A DNA stretch of 64,000 nt from Tigriopus japonicus. Lineage: Eukaryota > Arthropoda > Copepoda > Harpacticoida > Harpacticidae. The notes beneath the pieces are model-generated. The model did no database searches, was not told the origin of the DNA, and worked only from the letters and a program-made list of their open reading frames with translations. The stretch is from positions 4,680,931 through 4,744,930 of the forward strand of contig CM021321.1 of assembly GCA_010645155.1 (NCBI GenBank), in the 5' to 3' direction. The translations under genes were made by a program, and so were the position numbers. How positions within the stretch are numbered: the stretch's first letter is position 1; each line of letters opens with the position of its first letter. Positions 33,916-47,056 of the stretch are shown in pieces.

Positions 33916-36900
33916 ATGAATGCTCTCTCACATCACGGATTTTCCCATTGGATGATGGATCGGCGACGTTCTTCCACGCCCGGTGCGGCTGAGCCGCCTT
34001 TACGGCAAATCTCGCCCGTTATGCAACGCACCATTACGGGTGCGGCTAGTTTAGGCAACCGTCTGGCCGTGGATTGGAGCCCGTTATGCGGTCTGGTGGC
34101 CTCAGGCTCGAATAGCTTGGTCGTGGTAGCTGATCCATTCACCTTGCAGACCCTACAAGTATTGGAAAAGCACCGTAGTACGGTCATGCGGGTCGTTTGG
34201 GCCCGCAGTCCCACCTCCAAGCATCCGGCGGATCGATTGACATTGGCCTCATCGGATGCCACGGGTCACATTGTGATTTGGAACGCTAAATCGGGCCAGA
34301 CCAAGGCCATCCTGCAAGATGGGCCCAAGGCCGTGACCGAACTGGCTTGGTGCGATGGTCGTTATGAGAATACGGGCCATTTGTTGGCCGCTTTGCACCC
34401 TCCATTCGCCCTAGTACTTTGGGATACGAGCACGGGCGCGCCCGTCTGGCGTAAGACTTACACCGAGACTTTGCAAGGATTTGATTTTGACCCTTTCGAT
34501 GCTTCACGCTTGGCTTTCCGATGTTTGGAGTGCGTGCTCTTTGTCGACGATTTCAATCCGACGAAAGCGCCTCAAGGAGCGGGTCGAAAATTCTACGTCC
34601 TGGGTCCTGCCCGGAGTAGTCCTAATCGAAGTTCGGGATTTGATCCAAGCACGCCCGTTGGGACCCCCATGGGACCCACACCCCCCGAGGATAAAGGGAA
34701 AGCCCGAAGAACCCGTATTAAGAAGATCATGAAAGATCTGGTTATGGGCGAATTTCAACCCCAAGGATCGAATTCCCTTACGCTGTCGGATTGCTTGCAA
34801 GTTCTCTACCACCGATCGGTACGCAACCATCTTTTATTGGTGTATCCTAGAGAGGTCCTGATCCTAGATTTGGATATTGGCCAAACTGTGGGTCTAGTCT
34901 CGATTGACCGAACTTCCACACCCATTCTTCAAGTGTACCCGTGTCGACACCGAGATGCCATGTATATTCTCAGTGAATCCGGCACATTGAGTTTGCGTGT
35001 TCGGAAACGCTTGTATGGGGTGGCTTCGACCCCTATTGAGCCGATTCGGAATATGAGCAAGGCTGTTTCCACCTCGAGTATTGCCAGTATCAACACTTTG
35101 GACACGACGTCGGAAAATTTCACCCTAGACAACGTGTTGGAAATATTTTATGAGCAGAAGGCCCATAGTGATTGCATTCGTTTGCAGAAACACGCCAAGA
35201 TTTTGGGAATGGCTTTGGACACCATCCGCGAGAATAGTGTGACAATTTTTACCTCGGATGGGCGCTTGATCTTGGTGGACATTGCCATGTCGAATCAGAA
35301 ATCCGGCAAGATGATCGTGTATTCGCTACCTGATTTGATTCCGCCCACATTGTCCATGCACACTGGGGACCTCGTTGGATTGAAGCTTTTTACTCGTGGT
35401 ATCGTTTCCGGGTTATGTCTTCCGGCGTTTCATATCCGGATGTGTCCACCGCTCACCATGAAGAACCTCTCCGAATACGTGCCCTATATGGCAGTAGGAG
35501 GTCAGAATGGGAACATCCAATTGACCAACATGTCCACGGGGCGCATTGAACGGGATTTCGCCGTCCACACCTACCCTGTTCGAGGTCTAGAATGGACTAG
35601 TCTGAACACCGTTTTGTCTCACGCTCATCAGAACCTCCTGAGTTCCACTGCATCTAATGTGTTGGTGCGAAACGAATTGATCCATACAGATGTGCGAACA
35701 GGGAAGACTCACGCCCTCCGATCACATCGCTCGGAGGAGCCAGCCATCGAGATGCTTCGGGTATCGCATCTGAAGCAATATTTCATTGTGGCCTTTCAAG
35801 GCGCACCTTTCGAACTTTGGGATTTGCGAACAATGACTCTCTTGAGGACAATGCCAAAGAAATTTCCAGCCATAACCGCTTTGGATTGGTCGCCGCTTCA
35901 CAACCTTAAATCGTTGAAACGCAAGATGCACGCCGTTGAGGAAAAAGAGAACAAGAAAGGAGGTAAGGTTTTAAGGGTGTTGTTAATGGAAATCAAATGA
36001 GTAAGTCCGATGTATTCTGTTTCATATCTTTCAGACACCGACAGCGATCATGCCAAGGACGAAGATGGTTCCAAGGTGGCAGACAAGGCTTCCAACAGCA
36101 CTATTGTGGCCAAAGAGCATTTTGTGTTCACCGATCCTGATGGGCAACTCTATCACTTCTCTGTTGAAGGCAACGCAATCAAAGATGGGACAAAGGTGCC
36201 CGCAGAATCGTCCCTTGGTAAGCCATGTATTAATCAGTGTCAATTTAAGATTTTAACCCATCTGTTTCTCACAACTCTAAAGGAACCATTACTTGCATCG
36301 CGTGGAAGAGCGACCACATTGTCCGCGGCGATTCCGATGGCAACATCAATGTCTGGGACGTGAAAACCCGGACCTCAAGAAATATTGCGACCAACCGGGG
36401 TCCAATCAAGAAGATGCGATTTGCTCCAGGTCGAGGCAATTTAAAGCTACTCATTCTTAATCCGGATTCCGTGTCCATTTGGGACGTAAGGGAGTGTGAG
36501 CTCATCAACGAGCTTCGAACCCCTAAAGACATGGTCAAGGTCATGGATATCGATTGGGCAGCCTCGGATAGACCTGTTCTAGCCACAGTTGACGGCTGTC
36601 TGAGAGTCATGGGTCTGGCTTTGGCCTCAGCCTCTTCGGCCATGTACGAATATAATGTCGACGAATCCGCTGCCTGCCACGCCCTTTTACCCAATAAGGA
36701 GCGAACCAATTTCCAAATCCTGCTCCATCATCAGCCCTGGAAACCGACCTTCTCCTTGGACTTCAGTTCGGCAGATGGATTCGACGAGAGCAGTCTGACT
36801 TTCGTCAAAGAGCAAATTGGATTCATCCGTCAAGATATTCGATCACAGCTCGAGGATCCAGCCACATCTACCGCTCTCAGAAGTCTCTTGGCCTCTCAAA

Positions 36901-37826
36901 TCTCGGGAATGAAATGGGAGGCTGATTTCTGGCGATTGGCCCTCTCAACTTTTAACCCGAAAGAGTTTGGACCCGTCGACACCAACTTCGATTTGGCCTT
37001 AGATGCCGAATCCTACTTGAGGTTTCATATCGAGAAGATGAACCTCCATCAATCTCGATGCTCGACCCACGCCCAAAGGAAACGAGTAGTCGACCTAATG
37101 CTGTGTCTGGATCAGAAAGAGGAAGCCATTCGTTTGTTGCTCGACACCGAGTCTGACAGCCCGAATTACTACGAGGACAGTCTCAAGGCGTGTCTAGTGG
37201 CCTCTACTGCCGCTGCCCAGAAAGATACGCCTCATTCGACTACGAAACTAGTGGCCACTAATTTGATTGCCGAGGGCAAACTTTGGGAAGGCGCTCAATT
37301 GCTCTGTCTGATCGACAAAGTGGTGGATGCGTGCAATTATCTCCAGTCCTGTGGTCAATGGGATGCTAGTCTGTGGTTGGCCAAATGCCGATTATCTGGG
37401 CATCCTGATCTGGCCAAAGTGGCCGGAAAATACTGCGAACATCTCTTGGCCAAAGATCTAAAGAAGCAAGCCATTCTAATCTACCTTTCCTTGAAGGACT
37501 TTGTCTCGACTTTGGATTGCTTGGTGAGCGCCAAGATGATTGCATTGGCCGCTCAATTTCTTCAGGCCTGTCAAGAGATGGAACTTCTCCCTGATACCAG
37601 TCACATGATGGTTTTAAACGAAGAAATCAGTTTGGCTTATGCCAGACACCTCTTTGACACGGGAAATGCTGAAGGTGCGTTCTACTACTGTGATAAAGCC
37701 GATGAAAAGGGCGAAATCTTGCGGCGAGAATTGGAGATGCTCTCCAACTCTAAAACGTTATCAGTTCCTTTGGAAAGTGTAGAGGATCAACACCAGAGTG
37801 ATGAAGAATCCAAAAATGAAACTTGA
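33916..37826 (+). CDS. WDR11: WD repeat-containing protein 11
   Basis: WDR11 is a large double-propeller protein that works with FAM91A1 in capturing endosome-derived vesicles at the trans-Golgi and affects Hedgehog signalling. Three exons (33916-35962, 36035-36217, 36283-37826) give 1257 residues; the human protein has about 1224. The conserved start of the first propeller is seen at LAVDWSPLCGLVASGSNSLV and QTLQVLEKHRSTVMRVVWAR; later blades include ASSDATGHIVIWNAKSG and LVLWDTSTGAPVW. The second propeller includes AVGGQNGNIQLTNMSTGRIE and GDSDGNINVWDVKT. The C-terminal third is helical (AIRLLLDTESDSPNYYEDS, CNYLQSCGQWDASLWLAKC), as in the WDR11 alpha-solenoid. The first ATG gives ~40 extra residues before the family's usual start. 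An AG-ended pyrimidine tract just upstream leaves open an additional 5' exon. AATAAA occurs at 38041. Confidence 0.94.
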
Positions 37827-38493
37827 GAGTTCTTCACCATGGTCGTGGGTGAAATGTTTTTCGAATGTTTTTATTTCCCTATTTCGGTTTGGTTTTCTGA
37901 ACTATTTTATCCGAGTACTGTTCCAGCAACATTGATCCATTCCACAATGAAACCGTATGTCACCCAAGATTTTCTACACCTATACATAAAAAACATATAA
38001 GAGTGTTGTTGTCATCTAAATTATGGTTACTACTGAATACAATAAATGTGATAATGCCAACTGTGAAATGATGAAGCTAAATAAATGCCCTAATTCCATA
38101 TCTTACACCAGAATTCCCAGCAAAAAAAAAAACGAGTTGCCTTGTGACCTGGCTAAAAAGAGCTTCTTTTATCTGCAAAGCAAGAGCTCGCCTGCGGAAT
38201 GTTTCTACAACTTTGAGAGCGAGATGCCATAAATTATCATCTCTCCGAGAGGGTTTGGCGGCTTAGCATGCAAGCCTCTTAGGAAGTCAGCCAAGAAGGC
38301 AGATTCCAGAATCCAGTTCTTTACGATTCACCTGTTCAAGTTCAAGCCTGGCCGTGCCTGTGAGCGAGTATGCTACATGTGTACACGAGTACACTTGTTG
38401 GTCCGTTCCTGGATTGGTGGTCACTCGTTATAGTACGTGCTAGTATTATTTTTTGGGCGTGTAAGGTTGTTATCGCTTTAAAATTCGAACATT
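37827..38493. other. Spacer between WDR11 and the EndoU gene
   Basis: It holds the 3' UTR of WDR11 with AATAAA at 38041-38046 and a second near 38081, then the short upstream region of the EndoU gene. The small open frame at 38023-38232 has no recognisable domain. Confidence 0.5.
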
Positions 38494-39447
38494 ATGGATG
38501 CCGATGATGAGTACACCATTGATTGCACCGAAGAAGAGTTCTTCGAGCTAACCGAGCGATTACTTGATAATGACGAGAACAATTGTGCTCGATACATCGG
38601 ATACGATCTCCAAGATCGTCGGGAAGGTGATCGGGATGTGTCAGAGGATCCTCTCTTCTATGATGTGGACGATGCCTTGTTCGAGATTCCAACCGTGGCC
38701 AAGCTGATTGCTTTGCACGACAACTATGAAGTGGTAGGCACTAGAAATGAATTCCGATGTTTCTTTTTTTCTATTTCATTTTGTGATCTTAGCACGTTGA
38801 CAAGGCTGAAGAAGTGACCGCGGAAGAAATCCAGGAGGAACGCGATTTCATTGACGCATGTATGGAGACCAAGGTGATTGAAATCGCCCGCGAGTTCATG
38901 ATCGAGAAAAGACTCATCTCCAATGATGTCATGTCGTTCAAGCGCTTTCTTCACAAGATGTGGTTCGCGTTGTATCCACGATCTCGGCGCATTCTCGGAT
39001 CTTGCGCTTTCGAGCATGTCTTTATGGGAGAGCTCAAGGAAGGCAAAGTGAACGGGTTCCATAACTGGATATTCTTCCTCTTGAATGAGAGGAAATCCTC
39101 GGTCAACTACTATGGGTTCAACTATTGTCTTTCATTCCGGGGCAAAGGCGCTGTAGCCAAGACCATTTTTGCCTGGGACGGCAAAGTTAAACCCGTAAGT
39201 TGAAGTTTCATTCATAGTTCCTCCATAGCAAGTTTTTCACAGATTAGTTTCGATGTTTTTCCAGTGTAGCTCCATTTTTATTGGACTAAGCCCTGAACTG
39301 GAACTGATCTTGTACACCTTGTGTGTCTTGATGAAACCCAACGACACTTGCACCGTGTCTCTGGCGGGCAAAACTGTGGATATTCAGACCCACGTGTTCA
39401 CCAATCGTGGCAAGAAATACCTAGGATCCGCTTATCCCGATCTCTGA
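38494..39447 (+). CDS. EndoU (XendoU-type) poly(U)-specific endoribonuclease
   Basis: EndoU enzymes cut RNA at uridines, leaving 2',3'-cyclic phosphate ends. Three exons (38494-38733, 38793-39194, 39265-39447) encode 274 residues, close to frog XendoU (292). The catalytic triad is present: His155 in FEHVFMGELK, His170 in GFHNWIFFL and Lys213 in WDGKVKP, followed by the conserved SSIFIGLSPELELILYTL and a C-terminus ending GSAYPDL. The N-terminal ~80 residues are strongly acidic. There is no signal peptide, so a cytoplasmic or nuclear role such as snoRNA or mRNA processing fits better than secretion; this is inference. It converges with Drosha, 430 bp away. Introns are 59 and 70 nt. Confidence 0.95.
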
Positions 39448-39877
39448 TTGAGAGGATGGTTTTGATTGATTTACGGCTTCGACCAAGACACTTGCCATAT
39501 TTTATGTATGTATGTATGTGAGATATCATACGTTTGTACACACCATGAAATGAAATCAAAAGTTCATTATTCTGATAGACGGGAAACAATGATCTTATTC
39601 GAATTGATTGATTTGGGAAACAGGATAGAGACAGCAATGCTTGATCCATTTCATTACTGAAGATCTTGGTAAATGGTGATTGACTGAATTTAAGAAACAA
39701 AACGTAATTTCGGTTGAACGTATTGCTGCTCACCTCATCACAAGCGAAATCATCACATCGACTTACAAACTATAAATTTTATATGAGTATGGGGTAATTC
39801 AATAGGCTGTGGTTTGGTTAAGCCCCCTCGCAAAAACAATGATTAGAATCAAACACACAACTGGTGGAGTTCATTAG
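39448..39877. other. Tail-to-tail spacer between EndoU and Drosha
   Basis: Convergent 3' ends share this short spacer. A GTAT tetranucleotide microsatellite lies at 39504-39520. No canonical polyadenylation signal was found on either strand. Confidence 0.5.
39504..39520. repeat. Short (ATGT)n microsatellite
   Basis: About four uninterrupted units of ATGT lie in the EndoU 3' flank. Confidence 0.8.
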
Positions 39878-42800
39878 CTAGTCATCACTAATCTCACCAT
39901 CCTCACGATCGGAAGAAGGTTCTTGTTTGACATCAACTTCCCGTGAAAGTGATCTAGAACGATGATGGCGTCTTGCTAATTGAGATCCTGCCAATTCATC
40001 CTGATCTTTGGCCTCAGGATCAGGAGATTTGGCTTCGATTTTCACACTCGACACCGACGACGACGATGAGGATGAGGATCGCTTTGGGCGTTGATTGGAA
40101 CTAGCATAAGATCGAGGTGGGCTATTCGTATCCGGGTTAGATGGAGGTGAGGATCCTTCCCAAGATGGAGATCGTCGTTGTCTTTTGGTGCTAGCAGCTT
40201 TGAGCTCGAGATTGGTACGTTCCCTTTGCCGTTCCTCTTCACGGATTTGAGCCATCTTCTTGTAATGGTCACGGTCTAGCTGCTCTTCTTTGGCTCGAAT
40301 TTCTACTTTATTGCTGGCTCGTTTTTTGTCATCGTCGAGACCTAGTTCTTCCCTCTTTTTCCGCACCTCTTTGTGCCATTCCTCTCGGAGGCGATCCTTA
40401 TTTTGCTTATACAAGCTCCTTTCCACGATCTTCTTCTGATATGTTAAATGCGGGAACAAGTGGGCGCAGTTCTCCAAGGCCAATTTGGCTGCTTTCATCT
40501 CCGCATCCTGAATGCTGTGACCGTCGGCATTAGCGAGACGATCCCCACGAAAGTATACGGCCACCGTGTAAACCCTCGTGTTGGTGGGACCTTTCGATTC
40601 AACAACCTACAAATGATCACTCTCCAAATGAAGAAAAAGTCCGATTTCAAGGGACAATGAGATTATTTAAGTACCTTGTAGTTGGGAATGTCGGGATCTG
40701 ACCCGTTCATCGTTCTCAGGGTAAGGCAGCATTGTTGCAATTTGGACTTGGGATCATTCCATTCTTGGTTCACAATGAAGTGGGTTAATCGTGGGAAGAA
40801 GCAGACCTCGGCGAATTTGGTACAATAATCGAGATCTTTGTCGATGTATAGAGCACCCAGAAAGGCTTCCAAGAGATCAGCCCTGTCTTTGACTTTCAGC
40901 TCATGTTTCGGATTGGCAAATTGGGCGTAGATCGAGATCCCAATATCATCACACACCACGGCCTAAGAAATAAAATACATCGTCAAAAAAAAGATCGTCA
41001 ACAACGCAAGTCTATTCAAAGGAATTCGCAAAGAAAAAATATTACCTGAGTGCGGTTGTTCACAATTGAAGACCTGAGGAGAGAGAGATGGCCCTCGTGA
41101 TGCTCGGGGAAATGCCGATAGAGATAGTTTGAAGTAATGAGTTGAAGCACAGTATCACCGAGGAATTCTAATCTTTGATTAGAGCCCAAAGTTAACACAG
41201 AGAGTCCCAAGGATCGGTCAGTGAAGGCACGGGCCAAAAGACGGATGTGAGTGAATTCAACCCCGACGGAATCTTCAAATTCCGCCAGTTTCTGTAAACA
41301 ATCAAAGAACACATTTTGATCGTTTGTCTTTCTTTCTTTAATATTCACTCAAAGTATTTCAACTTACTTTAAGAATGGGGTATTTAGGGATCCAATGCCG
41401 ATCGCCTTTGGGTTCTTGGATTTGTAAAGGATGATGTGTCAAATTGGTCCACACCTGATGGAGCTCGGGATCAGATCCAAACAAAGCCTTAGCAAAGATC
41501 TCGTCAACGGCCTCAATTCCTCCATCAAGATATATAGCTCCCATCACAGCTTCGAAGCAATTGGCCATGGCATGGCGCAATTCAGCGTCGTGACAAAGAT
41601 CTGACCCATGGGCGTACAACATGTAATTCTCCAATCCCAACACCTTCGAAAAAAATAGACAACCGATAACAACACAACTTCAACGTATCCAAATTCGACA
41701 ACTTACTTCAGCAAGTATGGCCAGATGTTGATTTTGAACTAATGCTCCACGATAAGTAGCCAAACCACCTTCTTCCAGATCCGGAAACATGTAGAATAAA
41801 TGCACGGAAGTGATGAACTCGACAACAGCGTCGCCCAAGAACTCCAATCGTTCATTATGAGGCACCTTGGACTCGGTCTCTTGGTTCTTCCCGAAACGGG
41901 ACATGATGTTGATGAGCATGTTGATGCCTCGCTTGCGATTATTGGCAAATAGCACTTTTTTGTCGCCGTATTCCGGCTGTCGAATGCCACAATTGGACAG
42001 AGTGGTGCGAGCATGGTCTGGATTCGTGCCGTAGTTCTCGCGGTAGGAGGGATGAGTCACAGCCAGGTGTAATAAATGCCTATAATGTTACCAAAGTTAA
42101 AGAAAAAAAGGTCACCACCAAAGGTTGGAATAACCAAGCAGCTTACCTATTCTTGAAAGTGTAGCCTATCTGCCCTTGGAAGAAATCTAACGAAGCGTAA
42201 AGCCGGAGATGATTGACTAGGACAGGTAAGAGCATGCCATGTTGGGCGATATCACTCATCAGGCCCGTCTTGAAAAAACCCTCACTACCCACGGCGATGG
42301 TCACGTCTCTCTTGAGCTTGGAGTTGCTCCTCATGTCCAAGAGCTTCTCCTCCAAGACCTCTAGGTGACGCTTCTCCTTAAAAGTGGGCTTGGCCATGTT
42401 GGCCAAGAGATGACGGTATTTGACGAATTCGCGCCACGCCTTTTGATAATCCGGATTGCCAGCATAGCACAATTGAGGTGGGCGAGTGCCGAAATGAACG
42501 ATCTCTGGGTACTTTATGACTTGAGGGTTATCTTGTTCTCGATCAAGTTGGTCGATACGAAATGCCGATGGTTTGAGCCCGGGTTTTGTCACCAGCATTC
42601 CTTTGACCTTTTCGACAAAGTCGACCCACTCTGTGGGTGACATCTTGAGCATGGGCATCAGATCCGTTTCCATAACGAGTGGCGAGTATGATTTGATTAG
42701 GTACTTCATGACTTCGTTCATGGACAGAATTTCCTTGCCATCTTCGGAGAGATCTCGCACGAAGCGTGGCATGAAATAAAACCGATCGCTCGTGTCCCAA

Positions 42801-44359
42801 TCCAAGAGTTCGAGGAGCTCCGTGAAGAAGTAGCGGTGGAATAATTTGAGCTCCCGAAGCGTGAAGTTGTCTGGGATCTTTTCTTGCAAGTACAAGATGG
42901 AATACTCGATGTTAAATCGGACCACTTTACACGGAGGCAGATCTTGCAAGGGCTCGGTGGTGAAGAGCGAGAAGCCTTCGAAGATGAACTCGTGCTCATC
43001 ATGATGAATGGTCGTGGGTTGTAGCACCAGGAAGTTCGTGGGTGGGGTGACGGCAATCCGATAATGGTAAAGCTTGTCCGAGTTATTGGTGGCTGGGTCA
43101 AGTTCGGGCACAGCCTTCTCGCCTTGATAGATTCCGTGGCGAATACCGTGTTCTCGCGCTTTGACCGAGCATCGACAAGTCGGGCCGTCATTGAATTCGT
43201 TAGATCGGTTCTCCCACAACTCTTGATGAAGACGGTTTGGTTGATTTTGGCGGTATCGGAGCCATTCCAAAGACTCATTCTTGGCAGCCTCATCGTCGTC
43301 CTCGACATCATCCTCGTCTTGGCTTTCACCTTCTGAATCGGTTTTCTTGGCGTGTTTCTTGCAACGACTAGGTGGGAGGCCAAACTTGGGCGTGACATAC
43401 GGTGGGAACTTGAGTTTGGCAGCTTCACGCGGTTGGATTAGCTGGGCCTCGAAGTGATCGCACAACTCGGTCAATTTGCTCGTGGCACGCATCATTAGCG
43501 GATTATTAGGATCCCGTTCGTAGTAAGGATCGGCCGGCGCGGATCGCGTCCAAATCTTTTTCTCCTCAGCCAACACCTCTTCGTGATTCATATTAATGCG
43601 TCGCTCAAAGAGATCGCGAGCCTTATTGCTAATACCAGGCGGCGTTGGTCGACGGCGGGAAGGTCCACGAGCCGGACTTTGAGGACGGGAACGACCTATT
43701 TCAGGCGATCGCCGACGATCACTTCGACGGTCATGTCGATCGTACCGATCCCGATCGGAATAGCTCGACGTTCGTCGCGACGGAGGGGATCGACTCGATC
43801 GGCGCGACGAATAACCACGGTCATATCGTGGCGATGGACTACGTCGCGATCGTCGTCGACCCGGTGAGGTTCGTCGATCGCGCGAGCTCCGATAAGGACT
43901 TCGATCCCGATCTCGGTCACGGCGATAATCCCGCGAATCTCGTCGATATCTTCCGCCTGATGGCGATCGGGATCGAGATCTGGATCGCGGCATCCTTCGC
44001 GATTCTGATCGATTGGACGAATGGGTGGAGCCGCCCATGGAAGGTAAACTGGGCGGAGGCAAGGCAAATGGATTGGGCAGTGGGGGTCGAGGGGCCATGG
44101 GTGGGGCGGGGGGCGGGTAATAGGCCGCATAGGCTACGGGGGGCGGAGGTTGGCAAAAGTTCATGTGGGCCGGGTGCAAGGCGTGCCCACTAGAGGCGGG
44201 ATGAAGATGATACGGCACCGGCATGTGATACGGTGGATACATGGGTGGTCCAGGGGGTGGTGGGGGTGGCGGGACGTTCAATGGACCGTCCAGCGTTGTT
44301 CCCGGCGGTGGTGGGGGCGGGGCCTGGCTCAAATGAGCCAGGGAATGGAGGTGGGCCAT
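39878..44359 (-). CDS. drosha: Ribonuclease 3 Drosha
   Basis: Drosha is the nuclear RNase III of the Microprocessor, which with DGCR8/Pasha cuts primary microRNA hairpins. Six minus-strand exons (44359-42147, 42079-41707, 41643-41368, 41291-41046, 40962-40675, 40606-39878) give 1374 residues. Residues ~1-115 are proline-rich, ~118-245 an Arg/Ser-rich region, then the central domain with zinc-binding Cys/His (PTCRCS, HGIRHG). RIIIDa carries [11 protein letters not shown] (Glu817, Asp821) and [10 protein letters not shown] (Glu893). RIIIDb carries [11 protein letters not shown] (Glu996, Asp1000) and [10 protein letters not shown] (Asp1065, Glu1068). Both active sites look intact. A dsRBD (~1140-1190, [16 protein letters not shown]) follows. 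After it comes a helical charged stretch and a Ser/Arg and acidic tail of about 150 residues ending [10 protein letters not shown], longer than in the human protein as I recall it. Introns are 63-83 nt. Confidence 0.96.
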
Positions 44360-47056
44360 TCTGGACCGTTAGAACGTGAGATGAAACTTCATTGTGATGG
44401 TCATATTCCACCCAACCCGATGAAATGGGAACAATCACACTCCAAGATCCCAACCCTCTCTCTTATTGTGGTCTTGGAACACCGTGTTTATGAATTGGCT
44501 TATAGGCCGATGGGCCGGCTATAATCAACTGAGGCAGATGGGCCAGTCAACAAAGGAGAGACAAACCACAACAACAAATCAGCTGTTGAGAGTGTGAGGT
44601 TGGAACTGCTGATTGGCTGAGGTTGGACCTCGTCACGGGATGCTGGACCAATGAGGGCCCGGGGCCTGACCTTGGCCTGTCAGGGTGACGGATGACTTCC
44701 TGCTCGGAAATGTGCTTGTCAAAATGAACTTGAGCAGTCTCATTCTCGGTCGGTTCCCGTTCATTGCCAGTCTTGAACGAGATGATCTGCTTTGGAGAGA
44801 AAATGTTTTTAAAGAGAAAGAGTTCATTCGCTTGTGGTTTCATCATTCATGATCCCAAAGCTGACGTCATCCTTAGTTTTTTGATATTCCTAGAGACGCT
44901 CTAGATATTCCCAACATTCCTAGATTCAGTTCTCAGTCGGGAAATAAATTTTGGAGTGGGTTTCGAGCTCGCTAGTCGCTGTAGCTCTGTAGCCAAATCA
45001 ATGCCAGCCCATTTCGTCAGAAGGATTGAGATAACTCGAAGTCATGAAAGGCCCATTCCCCTTTGGAGTTCGACCTCCCTCGGACATGGACACATCGACT
45101 ACCGAGTACACGTTGTAGTAGGTCGCTTCTCTCTTAGCAGCAGGTGAATTCACTCAGAGGTGCATTATCATCATCCTCATTAGTGATGGGAGCCAAACAG
45201 GAGCTTGGGCAAGCGGTCCGGTACAGTACCTTGGACTTGCCGAAACTTGGGTCTACTTGGGTGCCTGTACAAGTATTTTTCCCATCTTACAGGTTTGCCA
45301 AATTTGCTAGGAATGAAGACTAAACCTTCGGCATCAGAATTTCAACTAACCAGAAAGTTTCAGCGAAATAGGGCCCATGCCCTTGTTAGGATGGATTTTT
45401 AGATGAAAATACACAATTCAAGGCTTTTGTATCGAGAAATGCAAAAGCTTTTGAGAATATTTCAAAAAAAAAAAAAAAGAGATGGCAACTTATATTTTTT
45501 TCTAGCAACTCTGAGTGACCGAGCTTGTTCCCAAGTGTGACTGTTAAATCTCTTTCTTGATTGGCCCGAAAAGTGTATTCATGTGTGGCTTAGAACGGAA
45601 ACTAAAGAAAAAACATGGTTTTGCAAATGCTATCCAAATCAAAAAAATTTTTGTTTCACTTCCACTGTTTATTGCTAAATTATTAAGGTCAAAAGATCAT
45701 TGAAAATGCAACTTGACATTCTTTTCTTCTAAGTCACACTGCAAGCATCTGAAATCTTCTAAGAGCAACTGCCGGCAACTGCATCTTCCAATGTTCCTTG
45801 AGCTTGGGAAGTGTATTGGTGTATTGCCCAAATAATGCTTGTCAACAACTTGTGCTTGGGGTGTTTGTGATGACTCATTACTTGCCCAGGTCACATCACT
45901 AATCCTCATCCTCATCTGGAGCAGCGAGCTTGTAATATGCATGCGTGTGTGTGAGCCGTGTGAGCCTCCGTCGTTCTCTGACAATCTGACGGAAGTCCCG
46001 AAGAGCTATCTATCGCTACTAGCTTTGATAGCTTTGATATTCCTCTAGGACTACGAGTACTACTACTTGAACAATCCTCCAACCTACGTCGTCAACGTCG
46101 ACGTCGTTTGAGCACATTACACAGCTTTGAGAGGTGGTTGGTTGCATATGTATGTGAGTGTGACAAACGGCCCTTTCCGCCAGGCCTTGGTTAGAGTCCC
46201 CTCTCAATCGCCGATGAGTTAGTCTCAAGTGAGTAGTGGCCTGGATCTGATCTGCAGCCAAGAACTTCCAGCACTTTCAGCGCTCGTCAGGGCCTTCTTG
46301 AGTCCTGCTCGAAAGTCCTCTCTCTCTCTCTCTTTCTGTCTGAAAGGCACACGAATCCCAATCGGGATTAGACACGGGACCATAATATTGACAAAGGCCT
46401 CATTTAGGAGACGGAGTGAAGTGAACCTCAGCTTTTCACTGAAACACATTCAGAGACCAAAGGCTGAGCATAACGGTCTACATCAGAACAAAGGTCAGCC
46501 AACCAGCCGCCGTCTTCTTCTTCATCATCGTCCTCATTCCCCTCAGCACAAAGAGAGAACAAGTCCTGGTGAAGCATCCCAAGAACGTCCAAGATATTTC
46601 GTTCATTCTCGCTCGGTAATTCATCTGAAAGGACGTTTTGAAGCAGCCATCGTTCTTATTCGAAGCAGCCTTGATGACTTGATCGATGATGGAGATCTCG
46701 TGTACAAAGTGTGATATGAAGTTACCCGAATCTATGTGCTCAAGGTGGTGACGACAGACGGGTCGAGTTCGTTCCTTCAATTATCCAGTGGCTTTCAACC
46801 CTGCCCATTCCTCAACGTCACCCAAAGTTCCTCAAGACATATCCTACTCCTCCTCCTTCTGCGCTCACCCTCTGAGTGCATGGGTGGGTGGTGACTCATT
46901 GGCGTGATCTTTTTTTCTTCTTTCCCTTTCACCCACTTTTTTCCATCATTTTGAGGGGGAGAGGACAAGTGTCCGAGTGCCTATCCGACAAGAACGTGGG
47001 TTTAAAGGCGATCCTTGTTCCCAGTCGATATAATTAGGCGTTGGCCCATTGCCAAG
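44360..47056. other. Head-to-head intergenic region between Drosha and STIM
   Basis: Promoters of both diverging genes should lie at the two ends. A complete hAT-type element occupies 45181-45901. CT-rich simple sequence lies near 46316-46332. The frame at 46229-46714 has no recognisable domain and is probably STIM leader. No other gene is supported. Confidence 0.5.
45181..45901. mobile_element. Non-autonomous hAT element, copy B (reverse of copy A)
   Basis: It starts TAGTGATGGGAGCCAAAC and ends GTCACATCACTA. The identical 8-mer ATCCTCAT flanks it at 45173-45180 and 45902-45909, an exact target duplication. Read on the opposite strand it matches copy A at 19029-19735 from end to end, including TGGGCAAGTAATGAGTCATC near one terminus. 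A run of about 15 A sits at 45463-45478. No coding frame is present. Confidence 0.92.

Noticed and set aside
33753..33992. A 79-codon frame with a hydrophobic start overlapping the WDR11 start, considered as a signal-peptide gene.
   Set aside because: It overlaps the WDR11 reading frame and has no family resemblance.
43696..44193. Long open frames overlapping the start of Drosha on both strands.
   Set aside because: They are by-products of the codon bias of the Arg/Ser and proline-rich region of Drosha.
46229..46714. A 161-codon open frame upstream of STIM.
   Set aside because: Low-complexity, no recognisable domain, spans a CT repeat; more likely leader or chance.
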